Assembly (NCBI RefSeq): GCF_013620825.1
Contig: NZ_NJIC01000016.1
Coordinates: 36,244 to 100,243, forward strand
Direction: 5' to 3'
DNA from: Rhodanobacter sp. PCA2
Lineage (GTDB): Bacteria; Pseudomonadota; Gammaproteobacteria; Xanthomonadales; Rhodanobacteraceae
DNA: 64,000 nt
A program made the position numbers and the translations under genes. This document shows, one piece after another, positions 7,347 through 16,802 of this stretch (positions are counted from its first letter, which is position 1; every line of letters begins with the position of its first letter). A model generated the notes under the pieces. It saw nothing but the letters and a program-made list of their open reading frames with translations. It was not told where the DNA came from and did no database searches.

Positions 7347-9299
7347 ATGTCCCGTGTTCCGTCCACGCGTCCACAAGCTGTCCGTCGCCACGTCGCGGCG
7401 CGCCTCGCCCTGGCCGTGTCGCTGGCGCTCATGGCCGGCGCCGCCGGCGCGCAGGTATCGCGCAGCACGCAGGTGCCGGCGCCGCAGGACACGGCGTATC
7501 CGGGCACCATCGCCATCCACGTCGACGCCAGCGACGTGCGGCAGGGCATCTTCCGCGTGCACGAGAGCATCCCGGTCGAGGCCGGCAAGCTGACCCTGCT
7601 TTATCCGGAGTGGATACCCGGCGCCCATTCGCCCAGCGGCCCGATCGCGATGCTGGCGGGGCTGAAGCTCAGCGCCAACGGCAAACCAATCGCGTGGAAG
7701 CGCGACAAGTACGACGTGTACGCGTTCCATCTCGAGGTGCCCGCGGGCGTCGCCAGCATCGATGCGGATTTCCAGTACCTGTCGCCGCGCCGCGACGGCT
7801 ACGAGATGACCGACCGCATGCTGATGCTGGAGTGGGACAAGATGTCGTTGTATCCGGCCGGACATTACACGCGCGGCATCCGTTTCGCGCCCAGCGTGGT
7901 GCTGCCGCAGGGCTGGCAGTTCGGTTCGGCGCTGGAGACGGCGACGCAGTCGGGCGCCACCACCACGTTCAAGCCGGTGAGCTACAACACGCTGGTCGAT
8001 TCGCCGATGTACGCCGGCCGCCATTTCAGCCGCGTGGACCTGACCCCGCCCGGCGGGGCGCCGGTGCACCTGGACATCGTGGCCGACGCGCCGAAGTACC
8101 TGGAGATGACGCCGCAGCAGTTGCAGCAGCATCGCGCGCTGGTGAGCCAGGCGGTGAAGCTGTTCGGCTCGCACCACTACGACCACTACGATTTCCTGTT
8201 CTCGCTGTCCGACCAACTGGCCGGCAACGGCCTGGAGCACCACCAGTCCAGCGAGGACGGCATGGACGCCGACTACTTCACCGCCTGGGCCGACAACGCG
8301 CCGAACCGCGACCTGCTGGCGCACGAATACGTGCACTCGTGGAACGGCAAGTTCCGCCGCCCGGCCGATCTCCTGACGCCGAACTTCAACGTGCCGATGG
8401 GCGATTCGCTGCTGTGGGTGTACGAGGGCCAGACGCAGTACTGGGGCTTCGTGCTCACCGCGCGCGCCGGCCTGTGGACGCCGGAGCAGTTCCGCGATGC
8501 GCTGGCGATGGTGGCGGCGAACTACGACCGCAACCGCCCCGGCTTCCAGTGGCGCACGCTGGAGGACACCACCAACGATGCCACCGCCGCGCACCGCTCC
8601 GCGCTGCCGTACCGCAGCTGGCAGATGAGCGAGGACTACTACTCCGGCGGCCAGATGCTGTGGCTGGCGGCGGACGCCAAGCTGCGCGAACTCACCCACG
8701 GCAAGAAGTCGCTGGACGATTTCGCGCAGGCCTTCTTCGGCGTGGACAACGGCAGCTTCGTGACCAAGCCCTATACCTTCGACGACGTGGTGGCCGCGTT
8801 GAACGGCGTGGCGCCGTTCGACTGGGCCGGCTTCCTCCGCGCGCGTGCCGACGCGCTGAATCCGCCGCTGCTCGACGGCCTCGCCGCCTCGGGCTGGAAG
8901 CTGGTCTACACCGACCAGCCCAGCGCCTACGAGAAGCAGTACGACAGCCGGCCGGAGTCTTCGCGCCACATGTACAACTTCGCCTGGTCGATCGGCCTGA
9001 CCGTGGACAAGCAGGGCGGCATCAACGACGTGCGCTGGGGCGGCCCCGCCTTCAAGGCCGGCGTCAGCACCGGCGCCACCGTGGTGGCGGTGAACGGGCA
9101 GGCCTATACGCGCGACGCGCTGAAGGAGGCGATCGTGGCGGCCAAAACCGGCAAGGCGCCGATCCAGTTGCTGCTGAAATACCAGGGTCAGATGCAGACC
9201 GTGCCGGTGGACTACCACGGCGGCCTGCAGTACCCGCACCTGGAGCGCATCGCCGGCACGCCGGACTACCTCGACCAGATCATCGCGGCGCGCAGGTAG
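7347..9299 (+). CDS. secreted M61-family glycyl aminopeptidase with PDZ domain
   Basis: A 650-residue metallopeptidase of MEROPS family M61. Residues 1-35 form a signal peptide (basic MSRVPSTRPQAVRRHV, then a hydrophobic core ending GAAGAQ). The zinc site is visible as HEYVHSWNGK (His326, Glu327, His330) with the third ligand Glu360 in VYEGQTQYWG. A C-terminal PDZ domain spans about residues 545-640 (IGLTVDKQGGINDV, GGPAFKAGVSTGATVVAVNG). Family members cleave N-terminal glycine and alanine residues from peptides in the periplasm. The gene stands alone between divergent and convergent neighbours. Confidence 0.93.
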   Translation: MSRVPSTRPQAVRRHVAARLALAVSLALMAGAAGAQVSRSTQVPAPQDTAYPGTIAIHVDASDVRQGIFRVHESIPVEAGKLTLLYPEWIPGAHSPSGPIAMLAGLKLSANGKPIAWKRDKYDVYAFHLEVPAGVASIDADFQYLSPRRDGYEMTDRMLMLEWDKMSLYPAGHYTRGIRFAPSVVLPQGWQFGSALETATQSGATTTFKPVSYNTLVDSPMYAGRHFSRVDLTPPGGAPVHLDIVADAPKYLEMTPQQLQQHRALVSQAVKLFGSHHYDHYDFLFSLSDQLAGNGLEHHQSSEDGMDADYFTAWADNAPNRDLLAHEYVHSWNGKFRRPADLLTPNFNVPMGDSLLWVYEGQTQYWGFVLTARAGLWTPEQFRDALAMVAANYDRNRPGFQWRTLEDTTNDATAAHRSALPYRSWQMSEDYYSGGQMLWLAADAKLRELTHGKKSLDDFAQAFFGVDNGSFVTKPYTFDDVVAALNGVAPFDWAGFLRARADALNPPLLDGLAASGWKLVYTDQPSAYEKQYDSRPESSRHMYNFAWSIGLTVDKQGGINDVRWGGPAFKAGVSTGATVVAVNGQAYTRDALKEAIVAAKTGKAPIQLLLKYQGQMQTVPVDYHGGLQYPHLERIAGTPDYLDQIIAARR

Positions 9300-9372
9300 C
9301 GCCTGCGCGTCTTTTCCCCTGGTGCAGGCGCGAGCACATGCCGGTGGCGGCGCGGTGCGGGTGCGGTCGTGC

Positions 9373-9615
9373 CTACTTCGCGTCGGCGGTTTTCGCCGTG
9401 GCGCCGGGGTTCCAGTGGAACACCTCTTCCAGCCGCTTGCCGAACACGTCGGCGATGCGGAACGCCACTTCCAGCGACGGCGAGTAGCGCCCCTGTTCGA
9501 TCGCGGCGATGGTCTGGCGGGTGAGCCCCACGCGCTGGCCCAGTTCGGCCTGGGTCATGTCCTGCGCCAGGAAACGCAGCAGGCGCACCTCGTTGGTGAG
9601 CGGCTCAGTGGGCAA
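9373..9615 (-). CDS. Xre/Cro-type HTH regulator
   Basis: An 80-residue one-domain DNA-binding protein. The helix-turn-helix reads MTQAELGQRVGLTRQTIAAIEQGRYSPSLEVAFRIADVFG, a textbook Xre fold, followed by LEEVFHW and a short Ala/Lys tail. It overlaps the upstream membrane-protein gene by 11 bp on the same strand, so the two are co-translated. Small Xre proteins paired with a small membrane protein usually repress their own operon; the palindromic promoter at 10068-10095 fits this. Confidence 0.9.
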   Translation of the reverse strand: MPTEPLTNEVRLLRFLAQDMTQAELGQRVGLTRQTIAAIEQGRYSPSLEVAFRIADVFGKRLEEVFHWNPGATAKTADAK

Positions 9616-10033
9616 GGCGGGCCTTCCCTCGGTAACCCGTCACGATCAGCACGTCGCGCACCGTCTCCGCGAGCACGATCGCGAACAGCGCGGTATTCGT
9701 GATCTTCCAGCCGGTATCGGTGAACGGCATCACCACGCCGACCACGATCATCCCGGTGAGCAGCACGAAGTAGGCGATACGGGTGGCGCGTCCGTCGATG
9801 GCGCGGTCGCGTTCGTCCAGCAGCAGGGGCTCGCCGCGTTCCTGCCGCTTCATCAGCGCCAGGCCGACCAGGTAGGCGATCGCATGCACGCTGGCCACCA
9901 CGGCGAGGCAGGCGATGCGCTCCAGGAACGTGGTGAACACCGTGGGCATGAGGCCCTGGATCAGGAAATAGACGATGTAGGGCGGACATTGGCTCCACAG
10001 GGAAAGCCAGGCACGCTTTTCGAAGGAGGGCAT
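9605..10033 (-). CDS. small integral membrane protein, co-transcribed with Xre regulator
   Basis: A 142-residue membrane protein with four predicted helices: CPPYIVYFLIQGLMPTVFTTF, RIACLAVVASVHAIAYLVGL, IAYFVLLTGMIVVGVVMPF and TALFAIVLAETVRDVLIVTG. A charged loop (MKRQERGEPLLLDERDRAIDGRA) separates helices two and three; the DERD segment resembles the DUF2178-type membrane partners of Xre regulators. The ATG at 10033 has GGAGG-like bases before it on the coding strand only weakly; an in-frame ATG at 10087 would overlap the promoter and was rejected. Function unknown. Confidence 0.75.
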   Translation of the reverse strand: MPSFEKRAWLSLWSQCPPYIVYFLIQGLMPTVFTTFLERIACLAVVASVHAIAYLVGLALMKRQERGEPLLLDERDRAIDGRATRIAYFVLLTGMIVVGVVMPFTDTGWKITNTALFAIVLAETVRDVLIVTGYRGKARLAH

Positions 10034-10053
10034 GGGGGCAGGTTCCGAGTTTG

Positions 10054-10095
10054 GTTTGGCAAACGTGATGTTAGATATTATTGACATGAAGTCAA
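10054..10095 (-). promoter_or_regulatory. promoter with palindromic operators for the membrane protein-Xre operon
   Basis: An A+T-rich island in GC-rich DNA. On the minus strand a -35 TTGACT (10090-10095) and a -10 TAACAT (10068-10073) are separated by 16 bp. The -35 lies inside the palindrome TTGAC-atgaa-GTCAA (10081-10095), and a second palindrome GTTTG-g-CAAAC (10054-10064) sits near the expected transcription start. This is the layout of an autorepressed promoter; binding by the Xre protein is inference. Confidence 0.6.
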
Positions 10096-10237
10096 GAAAT
10101 ATTTCCTTCGCGTGCCTGGCGAACCCCGTTCCTGGGTTGGGGTGGATCAACGGTGCAGCGGGCCCGTTGCCGCCGGGGCCGGCGCCGGCTGCGGGCGCAG
10201 GCGCCTGGGCGTGGTGGGGGACCAGTGCAGCGTGGGC

Positions 10238-10762
10238 TCAGCCGCGCGCGGGTTTGTCGACGCGGCGGCCCGGCAACATCGCATACAGCACATCGTTGGG
10301 CTTGGCCTGCGATGCGGCGGCGATGGCGGCGACCGTGTCCCCGGTGGATGCGGCCTGGTAGCCCTGCTGCTGCAGATGGCGCAGCAGTTCCTCGGGCGAG
10401 GCCTGCAGCACCGGCGCCAGGTCGGCAAGGCTGGCCTGGGTCATCAGGGTCACGGTCTGGAATACCGGGTTCGCGGCGCGGCCCTTGCCCGCGGTCAGCG
10501 CGAACGGCACCGCTGCCAGCAGCGAAAGCGCGATGGGGACGAGCAGCGTGCGGCGTTTCGCGTAGGCCACCAGCGGCTTCCAGTTCTTCACCAGGTGCAG
10601 CACGAACGGCGCCAGCAGCAGCATGCTCAGCCATTCATGCATGGCGTGGAAGGTGCGCGGCGCCCAGTGGAAGAACAGCGCCACGCCCGAGACGGCGGAG
10701 ACGGTGAACAGGCCCGCGGTAAGCGGGGTGCCGTAGCGGTGCATGAAGTCGTTGAGGCGCAT
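10238..10762 (-). CDS. DUF4405-like membrane protein, Fur-box preceded
   Basis: A 174-residue inner-membrane protein. Three hydrophobic helices are clear: GTPLTAGLFTVSAVSGVALFF, WLSMLLLAPFVLHLVKNW and TLLVPIALSLLAAVPFALTA. His residues at the ends of helices one and two (HW, HEW, VLHLVKNW) are placed as in cytochrome-b-like DUF4405 proteins, which may bind haem. The remaining C-terminal part (LADLAPVLQASPEELLRHLQQQGYQAASTGDTVAAIAAAS) is a soluble helical region. The start at 10762 is the first ATG before the membrane part. A Fur box lies 33 bp upstream, suggesting iron repression. Function unknown; a redox role in iron metabolism is a guess. Confidence 0.7.
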   Translation of the reverse strand: MRLNDFMHRYGTPLTAGLFTVSAVSGVALFFHWAPRTFHAMHEWLSMLLLAPFVLHLVKNWKPLVAYAKRRTLLVPIALSLLAAVPFALTAGKGRAANPVFQTVTLMTQASLADLAPVLQASPEELLRHLQQQGYQAASTGDTVAAIAAASQAKPNDVLYAMLPGRRVDKPARG

Positions 10763-10794
10763 TCGCGTGGCGGTCCGGTCGTGGAAGGGCGTGC

Positions 10795-10813
10795 AATAAT
10801 GATAGTTATTCGC
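10795..10813. promoter_or_regulatory. Fur box
   Basis: The sequence AATAATGATAGTTATTCGC matches 14 of 19 positions of the Fur consensus GATAATGATAATCATTATC, including the contiguous core ATAATGATA. It sits in the divergent gap, 33 bp before the DUF4405 gene (minus strand) and about 100 bp before the YciI gene (plus strand). The nearer gene is the likely target. Confidence 0.7.
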
Positions 10814-10915
10814 ATTTGAGGCAACCCGTTCGACCCCATGTCGATCCGCGTTGTCGCTGCTCGTCGTTTCCCGGACGCCGCACGCCTGCGGCGCCATGAC
10901 TGCGGGAGAAACGGG

Positions 10916-11278
10916 ATGCGATTCCTTTCGATGGTGCGGATCAACGAGCGCGCGGGCCAGAAGCCCGACGCGAAGCTGATGGATGACATGGGCCGGCTGA
11001 TGGCCGAAATGAGCGCGGCCGGTTCGCTGCTGGACACCGCCGGGCTACGGCCCACCGCCGAAGGCAAGCGCGTGCGCCTGTCGCACGGCCGGCAGACGGT
11101 GGTGGACGGCCCGTTCGCCGAGACCAAGGAGGTGGTCGCCGGTTACGCGATGCTGCAGGCGGCGTCGATGGACGAGGCGCTGGCGCTGGCGCGCCGCTTC
11201 CTGGAGGTGCACGGCGACGGCTGGGAGGTGGAGTGCGAGTTGCGGCAGATCGACGAGGGCGGTTGCGACGCCGAGTGA
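10916..11278 (+). CDS. YciI/DGPF-domain protein
   Basis: A 120-residue protein of the YCII-related family (PF03795), ferredoxin-like fold. The hallmark segment is VVDGPFAETKEVVAGYAMLQAASMDEAL (DGPF motif), preceded by MRFLSMVRI and a variable middle. These proteins often sit beside ECF sigma factors or ArsR/SRPBCC pairs; here ArsR and AHSA1 genes follow convergently. A GGGAGAAACGGG ribosome site supports the ATG at 10916. Biochemical role unknown. Confidence 0.88.
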   Translation: MRFLSMVRINERAGQKPDAKLMDDMGRLMAEMSAAGSLLDTAGLRPTAEGKRVRLSHGRQTVVDGPFAETKEVVAGYAMLQAASMDEALALARRFLEVHGDGWEVECELRQIDEGGCDAE

Positions 11279-11288
11279 GCCGCGAGTG

Positions 11289-11618
11289 TCAGTGTTCGAC
11301 CCGCCGCTTCAGCCGTGCCAGCGCCTGGTCCCATTGCGCCGCGATCGCGTCCAGCGCCTCGCGTGCGGCGTCGATGCGCGACGGTTCCAGTTCCCACCGG
11401 CGTTCGCGGCCCAGCCGGTTGTCGCGCACCAGCCCGGCGTCCGCCAGCACCTGCAGATGCTTGGTGACCGCCTGGCGGGTGATCGCGGTGCCCGCGGTGA
11501 GCTGCGCGATCGACAGCGCGCCGCCGGCGCACAGCGCGGCGAGCAGGCGCAGCCGCGTGGCGTCGCCCAGCGCGGCGAACACCGGCGCGCTGTCCTGCCA
11601 GGCGGCGTGTTTCGGCAT
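11289..11618 (-). CDS. ArsR-family transcriptional regulator
   Basis: A 109-residue winged-helix regulator. VFAALGDATRLRLLAALCAGG followed by LSIAQLTAGTAITRQAVTKHLQVLADAGLVRDNRLGRERRWEL is the ArsR DNA-binding domain. There is no CxCxxC metal site, so this belongs to the metal-independent group usually paired with AHSA1/SRPBCC proteins. It follows the AHSA1 gene by 7 bp on the same strand, so the two are an operon. The palindromes at 12119-12177 upstream of that operon are the probable operator. Confidence 0.92.
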   Translation of the reverse strand: MPKHAAWQDSAPVFAALGDATRLRLLAALCAGGALSIAQLTAGTAITRQAVTKHLQVLADAGLVRDNRLGRERRWELEPSRIDAAREALDAIAAQWDQALARLKRRVEH

Positions 11619-11625
11619 GGCGCGC

Positions 11626-12093
11626 TCAGTGGCCGGCGAGGTAGTTGCGGATGTTCGCCATCTGCTCGTCCCAGCCGCCGCTGTTCATGCGGTATGCCTC
11701 GGCGCGGCGGGCCAGCGGAATGCCGTCGAAACCGGATTCGACCAGGCGCAGCAGGATGCCGTCGGCGCCGTCTTCCAGGGTGAATTCCACCAGCGTGGTG
11801 GGCTCCCGCGAATAATCCGCGGCGGGGTCGACCGCGTAGGGATGCCAGCGGTAGGAGAACAGGCGTTCCGGCTCGATCCGCTCTATCTGCATTTCGCACA
11901 TCAGGTGCTCGTAGCCGGGGTAGGTGATGTGGCCGCGCGCGGTCTGGCCGGCGACGAAACGCTGGCCCTCGAGGTCCACGCCGAACCAGTCGCCGAAGCT
12001 TTCGGCGTCCACCAGGGCGTGCCAGACCTTGGCGCGCGGGGCCTGCAACAGGATCTGCCGTTCGATGCGGTCGGCGACTGGCTGGGTGTTCAT
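11626..12093 (-). CDS. SRPBCC (AHSA1-type) protein
   Basis: A 155-residue START-like lipid/ligand-binding fold protein. Diagnostic segments: IERQILLQAPRAKVWHALVDAESFGDWFG at the N-terminus, PERLFSYRWHPY, TTLVEFTLEDGADGILLRLVESGFDGIP and the C-terminal GGWDEQMANIRNYL. AHSA1 proteins of this size, encoded with an ArsR regulator, act in stress responses by unknown mechanisms. The ATG at 12093 has GGAGGATTCC directly before it. It is the first gene of the AHSA1-arsR operon. Confidence 0.92.
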   Translation of the reverse strand: MNTQPVADRIERQILLQAPRAKVWHALVDAESFGDWFGVDLEGQRFVAGQTARGHITYPGYEHLMCEMQIERIEPERLFSYRWHPYAVDPAADYSREPTTLVEFTLEDGADGILLRLVESGFDGIPLARRAEAYRMNSGGWDEQMANIRNYLAGH

Positions 12094-12118
12094 GGAATCC
12101 TCCGCGCAGGGTCATCGG

Positions 12119-12177
12119 CAACCCCGGGGTTGCAGGTTAGGCGTATCGGGGATCACATGCAACCTGAAAGTTGCATG
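12119..12177 (-). promoter_or_regulatory. promoter and twin palindromic operators of the AHSA1-ArsR operon
   Basis: Two inverted repeats lie just upstream of the AHSA1 start: a perfect 14-bp palindrome CAACCCCGGGGTTG (12119-12132) and CATGCAAC-ctgaaa-GTTGCATG (12156-12177) with perfect 8-bp arms. On the minus strand a promoter TTGCAT - 17 bp - TAACCT (12135-12163 region) has its -35 inside the second palindrome, and its start point would fall in the first. Both share the half-site CAACC/GGTTG. ArsR binding is inference. Confidence 0.65.
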
Positions 12178-12308
12178 AGGGAAGCCGTGGCCGAATGGAG
12201 GCTTGGTCCCGGGGTCGAAACCACGCGCCGGCTGGCGCGGCGCAGGCCGTACGGGCGTTCCCCGGTCCATTCCTGCGTCCGCGGCAAGGCAGCCGTGCCT
12301 GCGTCCGG

Positions 12309-12336
12309 TTGATTTCAAAACCCATTGGTTTAATAT
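12309..12336 (+). promoter_or_regulatory. promoter of the Bcr/CflA exporter gene
   Basis: In the 325-bp gap between the divergent AHSA1 and exporter genes, TTGATT (12309-12314) and TAATAT (12331-12336) are separated by 16 bp within a locally A+T-rich stretch, 83 bp before the exporter start. The rest of the gap (12178-12308 and 12337-12418) shows no open reading frame I would support. Confidence 0.55.
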
Positions 12337-12418
12337 TGCCGGCCCCTGGCATGCGAACGACGGCGCGTTGCCATGGCTGTTCTCCTTCACGTCCCCGCAT
12401 CTCCATCGAGGTTTCGCC

Positions 12419-13636
12419 ATGACGTCCCGCATGCTGGGAGCGGCGCTGGTGCTCGGCCTGCTCTCGGCCATCGGCCCGTTCGCCATCGACATGTACCTGC
12501 CTGCGCTGCCCGGCATCCAGCGCGGGCTGCATACGGACGTGGACACGGCGCAGATGAGCCTGATGGCGTTCTTCGCGGCGGTCGCGGCGGCGCAGGTGAT
12601 CTACGGGCCGCTGTCGGACATGTTCGGGCGCAAGCCGCCGATCTATTTCGGCCTGTGCCTGTTCGCGCTGGCCAGCATCGGCTGCGCGCTGGCGCCGGAC
12701 ATCCACACCCTGATCGCCGCCCGCTTCGTGCAGGGGCTGGGCGCCTGCGCCGGCATGGTGATACCGCGCGCCATCGTGCGCGACATGCACACCGGCAACG
12801 ACGCGGCGCGGCTGATGGCGCTGCTGATGCTGGTGTTCAGCGTGTCGCCCATCCTGGCGCCGCTGACCGGCAGCCTGGTGATCCGGCTGGCGGGCTGGCG
12901 CGGCATCTTCTGGGTGGTGGCGGGCGCGGCGGTGCTGGGCCTGCTGCTGGCGGCGTTCGTGCTGAAGGAGACGCGCACCAGGGAGCAGCGGGTGGCGAGC
13001 AGCGTGGCTTCGGCGCTGGCGGGCTACCGCACGCTGCTGCGCGACCGCCAGTTCCTCGGCCTGGTGATGATCGGCGCGTTCGGGGTGTCCAGCTTCTTCA
13101 CCTACCTTGCCAATTCCTCCTTCGTGCTGATCGAGCACTACGGGCTCACGCCCACCCAGTACAGCCTGGCGTTCTCGGTGAACGCGGTGTCCTTCATCGG
13201 CGCGGCGCAGTTCACCGGCTGGCTGGGCGGCCGCTACGGCTTGCGCCGGGTGGTGCGCACGGCAGTGATCGGTTACGCCGCGGCGATGCTGGCCCTGCTG
13301 GCATTGACCGCCGCGGGCGCGGACCGGCTGGATCTGCTGATGGCCTTGCTGTTCGTGGGCTACGGCTTCCTCGGCCTGGTGATGCCCACCACGGCGGTGC
13401 TGGCGCTGGACCGGCACGGCCCGATCGCGGGCACCGCGTCGGCGCTGATGGGTACCCTGCAATTCGTCACCGGCGCGCTGGTGATCGCGGTGGTGGGGCG
13501 TTTCCTCGATGGCACCGCCTTGCCGATGGTGGGCGGTATCGCCGGTTGCGCGGTGGCGGCCTTCCTGCTGGCGCGCTTCGCGTTGCGCCGCGACGATGAG
13601 CCGACACTGGGCGTCGTGGCAGCGGAGCAGGCCTGA
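12419..13636 (+). CDS. Bcr/CflA-family multidrug efflux MFS transporter
   Basis: A 405-residue, twelve-helix major facilitator. The first helix contains [17 protein letters not shown], the hallmark of the Bcr/CflA subfamily (motif D1 of DHA1 drug:proton antiporters). Motif A reads [17 protein letters not shown] between helices two and three; [23 protein letters not shown] is motif [13 protein letters not shown] is the antiporter motif C region. It exports drugs such as bicyclomycin in E. coli; the natural substrate here is unknown. GAGG lies before the ATG at 12419. A longer frame upstream is low-complexity and was not used. Confidence 0.9.
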   Translation: MTSRMLGAALVLGLLSAIGPFAIDMYLPALPGIQRGLHTDVDTAQMSLMAFFAAVAAAQVIYGPLSDMFGRKPPIYFGLCLFALASIGCALAPDIHTLIAARFVQGLGACAGMVIPRAIVRDMHTGNDAARLMALLMLVFSVSPILAPLTGSLVIRLAGWRGIFWVVAGAAVLGLLLAAFVLKETRTREQRVASSVASALAGYRTLLRDRQFLGLVMIGAFGVSSFFTYLANSSFVLIEHYGLTPTQYSLAFSVNAVSFIGAAQFTGWLGGRYGLRRVVRTAVIGYAAAMLALLALTAAGADRLDLLMALLFVGYGFLGLVMPTTAVLALDRHGPIAGTASALMGTLQFVTGALVIAVVGRFLDGTALPMVGGIAGCAVAAFLLARFALRRDDEPTLGVVAAEQA

Positions 13637-13649
13637 AATGCGTTCGCCG

Positions 13650-13672
13650 TTCCGGCGCAGGCCGGGATGACG
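13650..13672. repeat. half REP element
   Basis: TTCCGGCgcaGGCCGGGATGACG is one arm of the REP-like repeat at 3699-3780. It lies in the 86-bp gap between the exporter and ABC transporter genes and may serve as a transcript-end hairpin. Confidence 0.7.
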
Positions 13673-13722
13673 GACAGGGAAGCAAGCGGCTTGGGTATTT
13701 CCTCTCGAATCCGGAGGCGGGC

Positions 13723-14669
<947 letters not shown>

Positions 14670-14673
<4 letters not shown>

Positions 14674-15431
14674 ACTGGTACGGCGTACGCGCGATCTACC
14701 GCTTCGAAATGGCCCGCACCGGGCGCACCCTGATGCAGAGCGTGGCCTCGCCGGTGGTGTCCACCTCGCTGTACTTCGTGGTGTTCGGTTCGGCGATCGG
14801 TTCGCGCATCACCAGCGTGGAAGGCATCCACTACGGCGCCTTCATCATCCCCGGCCTGGTGATGCTGTCGCTGCTGATGCAGAGCGTGTCCAACGCGTCG
14901 TTCGGCATCTACTTCCCGAAATTCGTGGGCACCATCTACGAGGTGCATTCCGCGCCGCTGTCGTTCCTGGAGATCGTGCTGGGCTACGTGGGCGCGGCCG
15001 CCACCAAGGCGATCATCGTGGGGCTGATCATCCTGGCCACGGCACGCCTGTTCGTGGACTATTCCATCGCGCATCCGCTGGTGATGGTGGCGTTCCTGCT
15101 GCTCACCACGATCACCTTCAGCCTGCTCGGCTTCATCATCGGCATCTGGGCGGACAACTTCGAGAAGCTGCAGGTGGTGCCGCTGATGGTGATCACGCCG
15201 CTGACCTTCCTCGGCGGCAGCTTCTATTCCATCCACATGCTGCCGCCGTTCTGGCAGAAGGTGACGCTGTTCAACCCGGTGGTGTACCTGATCAGCGGTT
15301 TCCGCTGGAGCTTCTACGGCCTGGCCGACGTGGGCGTGGGCATCAGCCTGGTCGCGACCCTGGCGTTCCTGGTGTTGTGCCTGGCCACGGTGTGGTGGAT
15401 CTTCAAGACCGGTTACCGGCTGAAGGTGTGA
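14670..15431 (+). CDS. ABC-2 type exporter permease (YadH-like)
   Basis: A 253-residue inner-membrane permease with six helices. The N-terminal [20 protein letters not shown], the [18 protein letters not shown] segment, and [36 protein letters not shown] are the conserved ABC-2 membrane pattern as in E. coli YadH. The ATG overlaps the stop codon of the ATPase gene (ATGA), so translation is coupled. With the ATPase it forms a two-plus-two exporter. Confidence 0.93.
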
Positions 15432-15509
15432 GCACGGCCGCCGTGCACTGAACGATTCGGCCGCACGCGAGTCGAACTCCGTTGGAGACAGCGGGTGCGG
15501 AGGTGGATC

Positions 15510-16361
15510 GTGGCGAACAGGCGCAAGTCGGGCAGCAGCGGGTGGACCATGGCGGTGATCGCGGTGGCGGCGATCGCCGCGGTCGCGGCCTACGTGGGTT
15601 GGCGCGCCACCCAGCCGAACGCCGGCGTGCAGCCCGCCACGCCGTCCACCGCGGCCGCCTCCACCAGCGCGGCCGCGCCGGCCGCGACCGCCGCAACCAC
15701 CGCGATCCAGCATCCGATCGGGCAGGCGCCGGCCCCGGCATCCACCGCGCCGCTGCCTGCGCTGGGCGACAGCGACGCCAGCGTGGGCGCGGCGCTGTAC
15801 GGGCTGGGAGGCGGGGCGCTGAAAGGCTTGCTGGTGCCGGAGCAACTGGTGACCCGCATCGTGACCACGGTCGACGCCTTGCCGCGGCGCACGCTGGGCA
15901 GCAGCTTCATCCTGCCGCTGCGCACGCCGCGCGGCGCGTTCCAGTCCCATGAGACGCAGGGCATCCTCACTGCCGACAAGCGCAACGCGGATCGCTACGC
16001 GCCCTACATGGGCATCGTGCAGCACGCCGATCCCAAAGCCCTGGTGGCCTGGTACGTGCACAGCTATCCGCTGTTCCAGCAGGCCTATCGCGAACTCGGT
16101 TATCCCAGGGGCTATTTCAACGATCGGCTGATTGCCGCGATCGACGACATGCTCGCGGCGCCCGAGCCGGCGCAGCCGCCTGCGCTGCAGCTGGTGCAGG
16201 GGCGCTATCTCTACGTCGATCCGGCGCTGGAATCGCTGTCGGTGGGGCGGAAGCTGATGCTGCGGCTGGGCGCGGCGAACGAGACGCAGCTCAAGGCGAA
16301 GCTGCGCACCATCCGGGGACTGCTGACCGCGCAACCGCCAACGGCCGCGCCCGTGCACTGA
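15510..16361 (+). CDS. DUF3014 domain protein, membrane-anchored
   Basis: A 283-residue protein with one N-terminal membrane anchor (WTMAVIAVAAIAAVAAYVGW) followed by an Ala/Thr/Ser/Pro-rich linker (about residues 40-85) and a periplasmic DUF3014 domain: LLVPEQLVTRIVTTVDALPRRT, NADRYAPYMGIVQHADPKALVAWYVHSYPLFQQAYRELGYP, YFNDRLIAAIDDML. Function unknown. I chose the GTG at 15510 because GGAGG (15499-15503) lies six bases before it; a GTG at 15495 precedes that site. It follows the ABC exporter by 78 bp on the same strand. Confidence 0.82.
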   Translation: MANRRKSGSSGWTMAVIAVAAIAAVAAYVGWRATQPNAGVQPATPSTAAASTSAAAPAATAATTAIQHPIGQAPAPASTAPLPALGDSDASVGAALYGLGGGALKGLLVPEQLVTRIVTTVDALPRRTLGSSFILPLRTPRGAFQSHETQGILTADKRNADRYAPYMGIVQHADPKALVAWYVHSYPLFQQAYRELGYPRGYFNDRLIAAIDDMLAAPEPAQPPALQLVQGRYLYVDPALESLSVGRKLMLRLGAANETQLKAKLRTIRGLLTAQPPTAAPVH

Positions 16362-16379
16362 CGGGCGCGCGCTGTCCGC

Positions 16380-16580
16380 TCAATCCACGTCGCAAAGCAT
16401 CGCGCGCCGGGCATCCTCGTCGGCGCGTCGCGAGTGTGTTTCCGAGAGCCAGGTGACCAGTGCCGGCACGGTCACCGGCAACGGCTTGGGAACGGTTGCC
16501 TCGATGTACTTTCCGGCAAGCATCCCTGCGACCCTGCGTACTCCACGTTCCACTGTGGAGCGGGTCAGCGCTATGTGCAT
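16380..16580 (-). CDS. small hypothetical protein
   Basis: A 66-residue ORF that I do not recognise. The product is basic and moderately hydrophobic (TVERGVRRVAGMLAGKYIEATVPKPLPVTVPALVTWLSETH). Support is moderate: a GAGGG ribosome site lies seven bases before the ATG, and upstream on the same strand TTGTGT and TAAAGT sit 18 bp apart (about 16613-16646) in a lower-GC stretch. The rest of the region 16581-16802 carries nothing else I can support. Confidence 0.4.
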   Translation of the reverse strand: MHIALTRSTVERGVRRVAGMLAGKYIEATVPKPLPVTVPALVTWLSETHSRRADEDARRAMLCDVD

Positions 16581-16802
16581 GCTTCAACCCTCGGCCACCC
16601 CTGTGTGGCCGTAGGCAGTACTTTAGCGGCATTCATGATACGTACACAATCACCCGACTGCCCTCGGCGTCCGGTTCGGATAGTGCGGTGCGACAGCGGT
16701 GTCGCCCACTCTGCTTCCGTCCACAACGCAGAGCTTGCGCAAGCTGCGCAAATACGCATATTCGGGGCAGCATTTTTCGTCCCTGCCACCCATCGATGGA
16801 TC

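Noticed and set aside
7308..9239. 643-residue minus-strand ORF opposite the M61 peptidase
   Set aside because: Shadow of a gene with an intact zinc site and signal peptide on the other strand.
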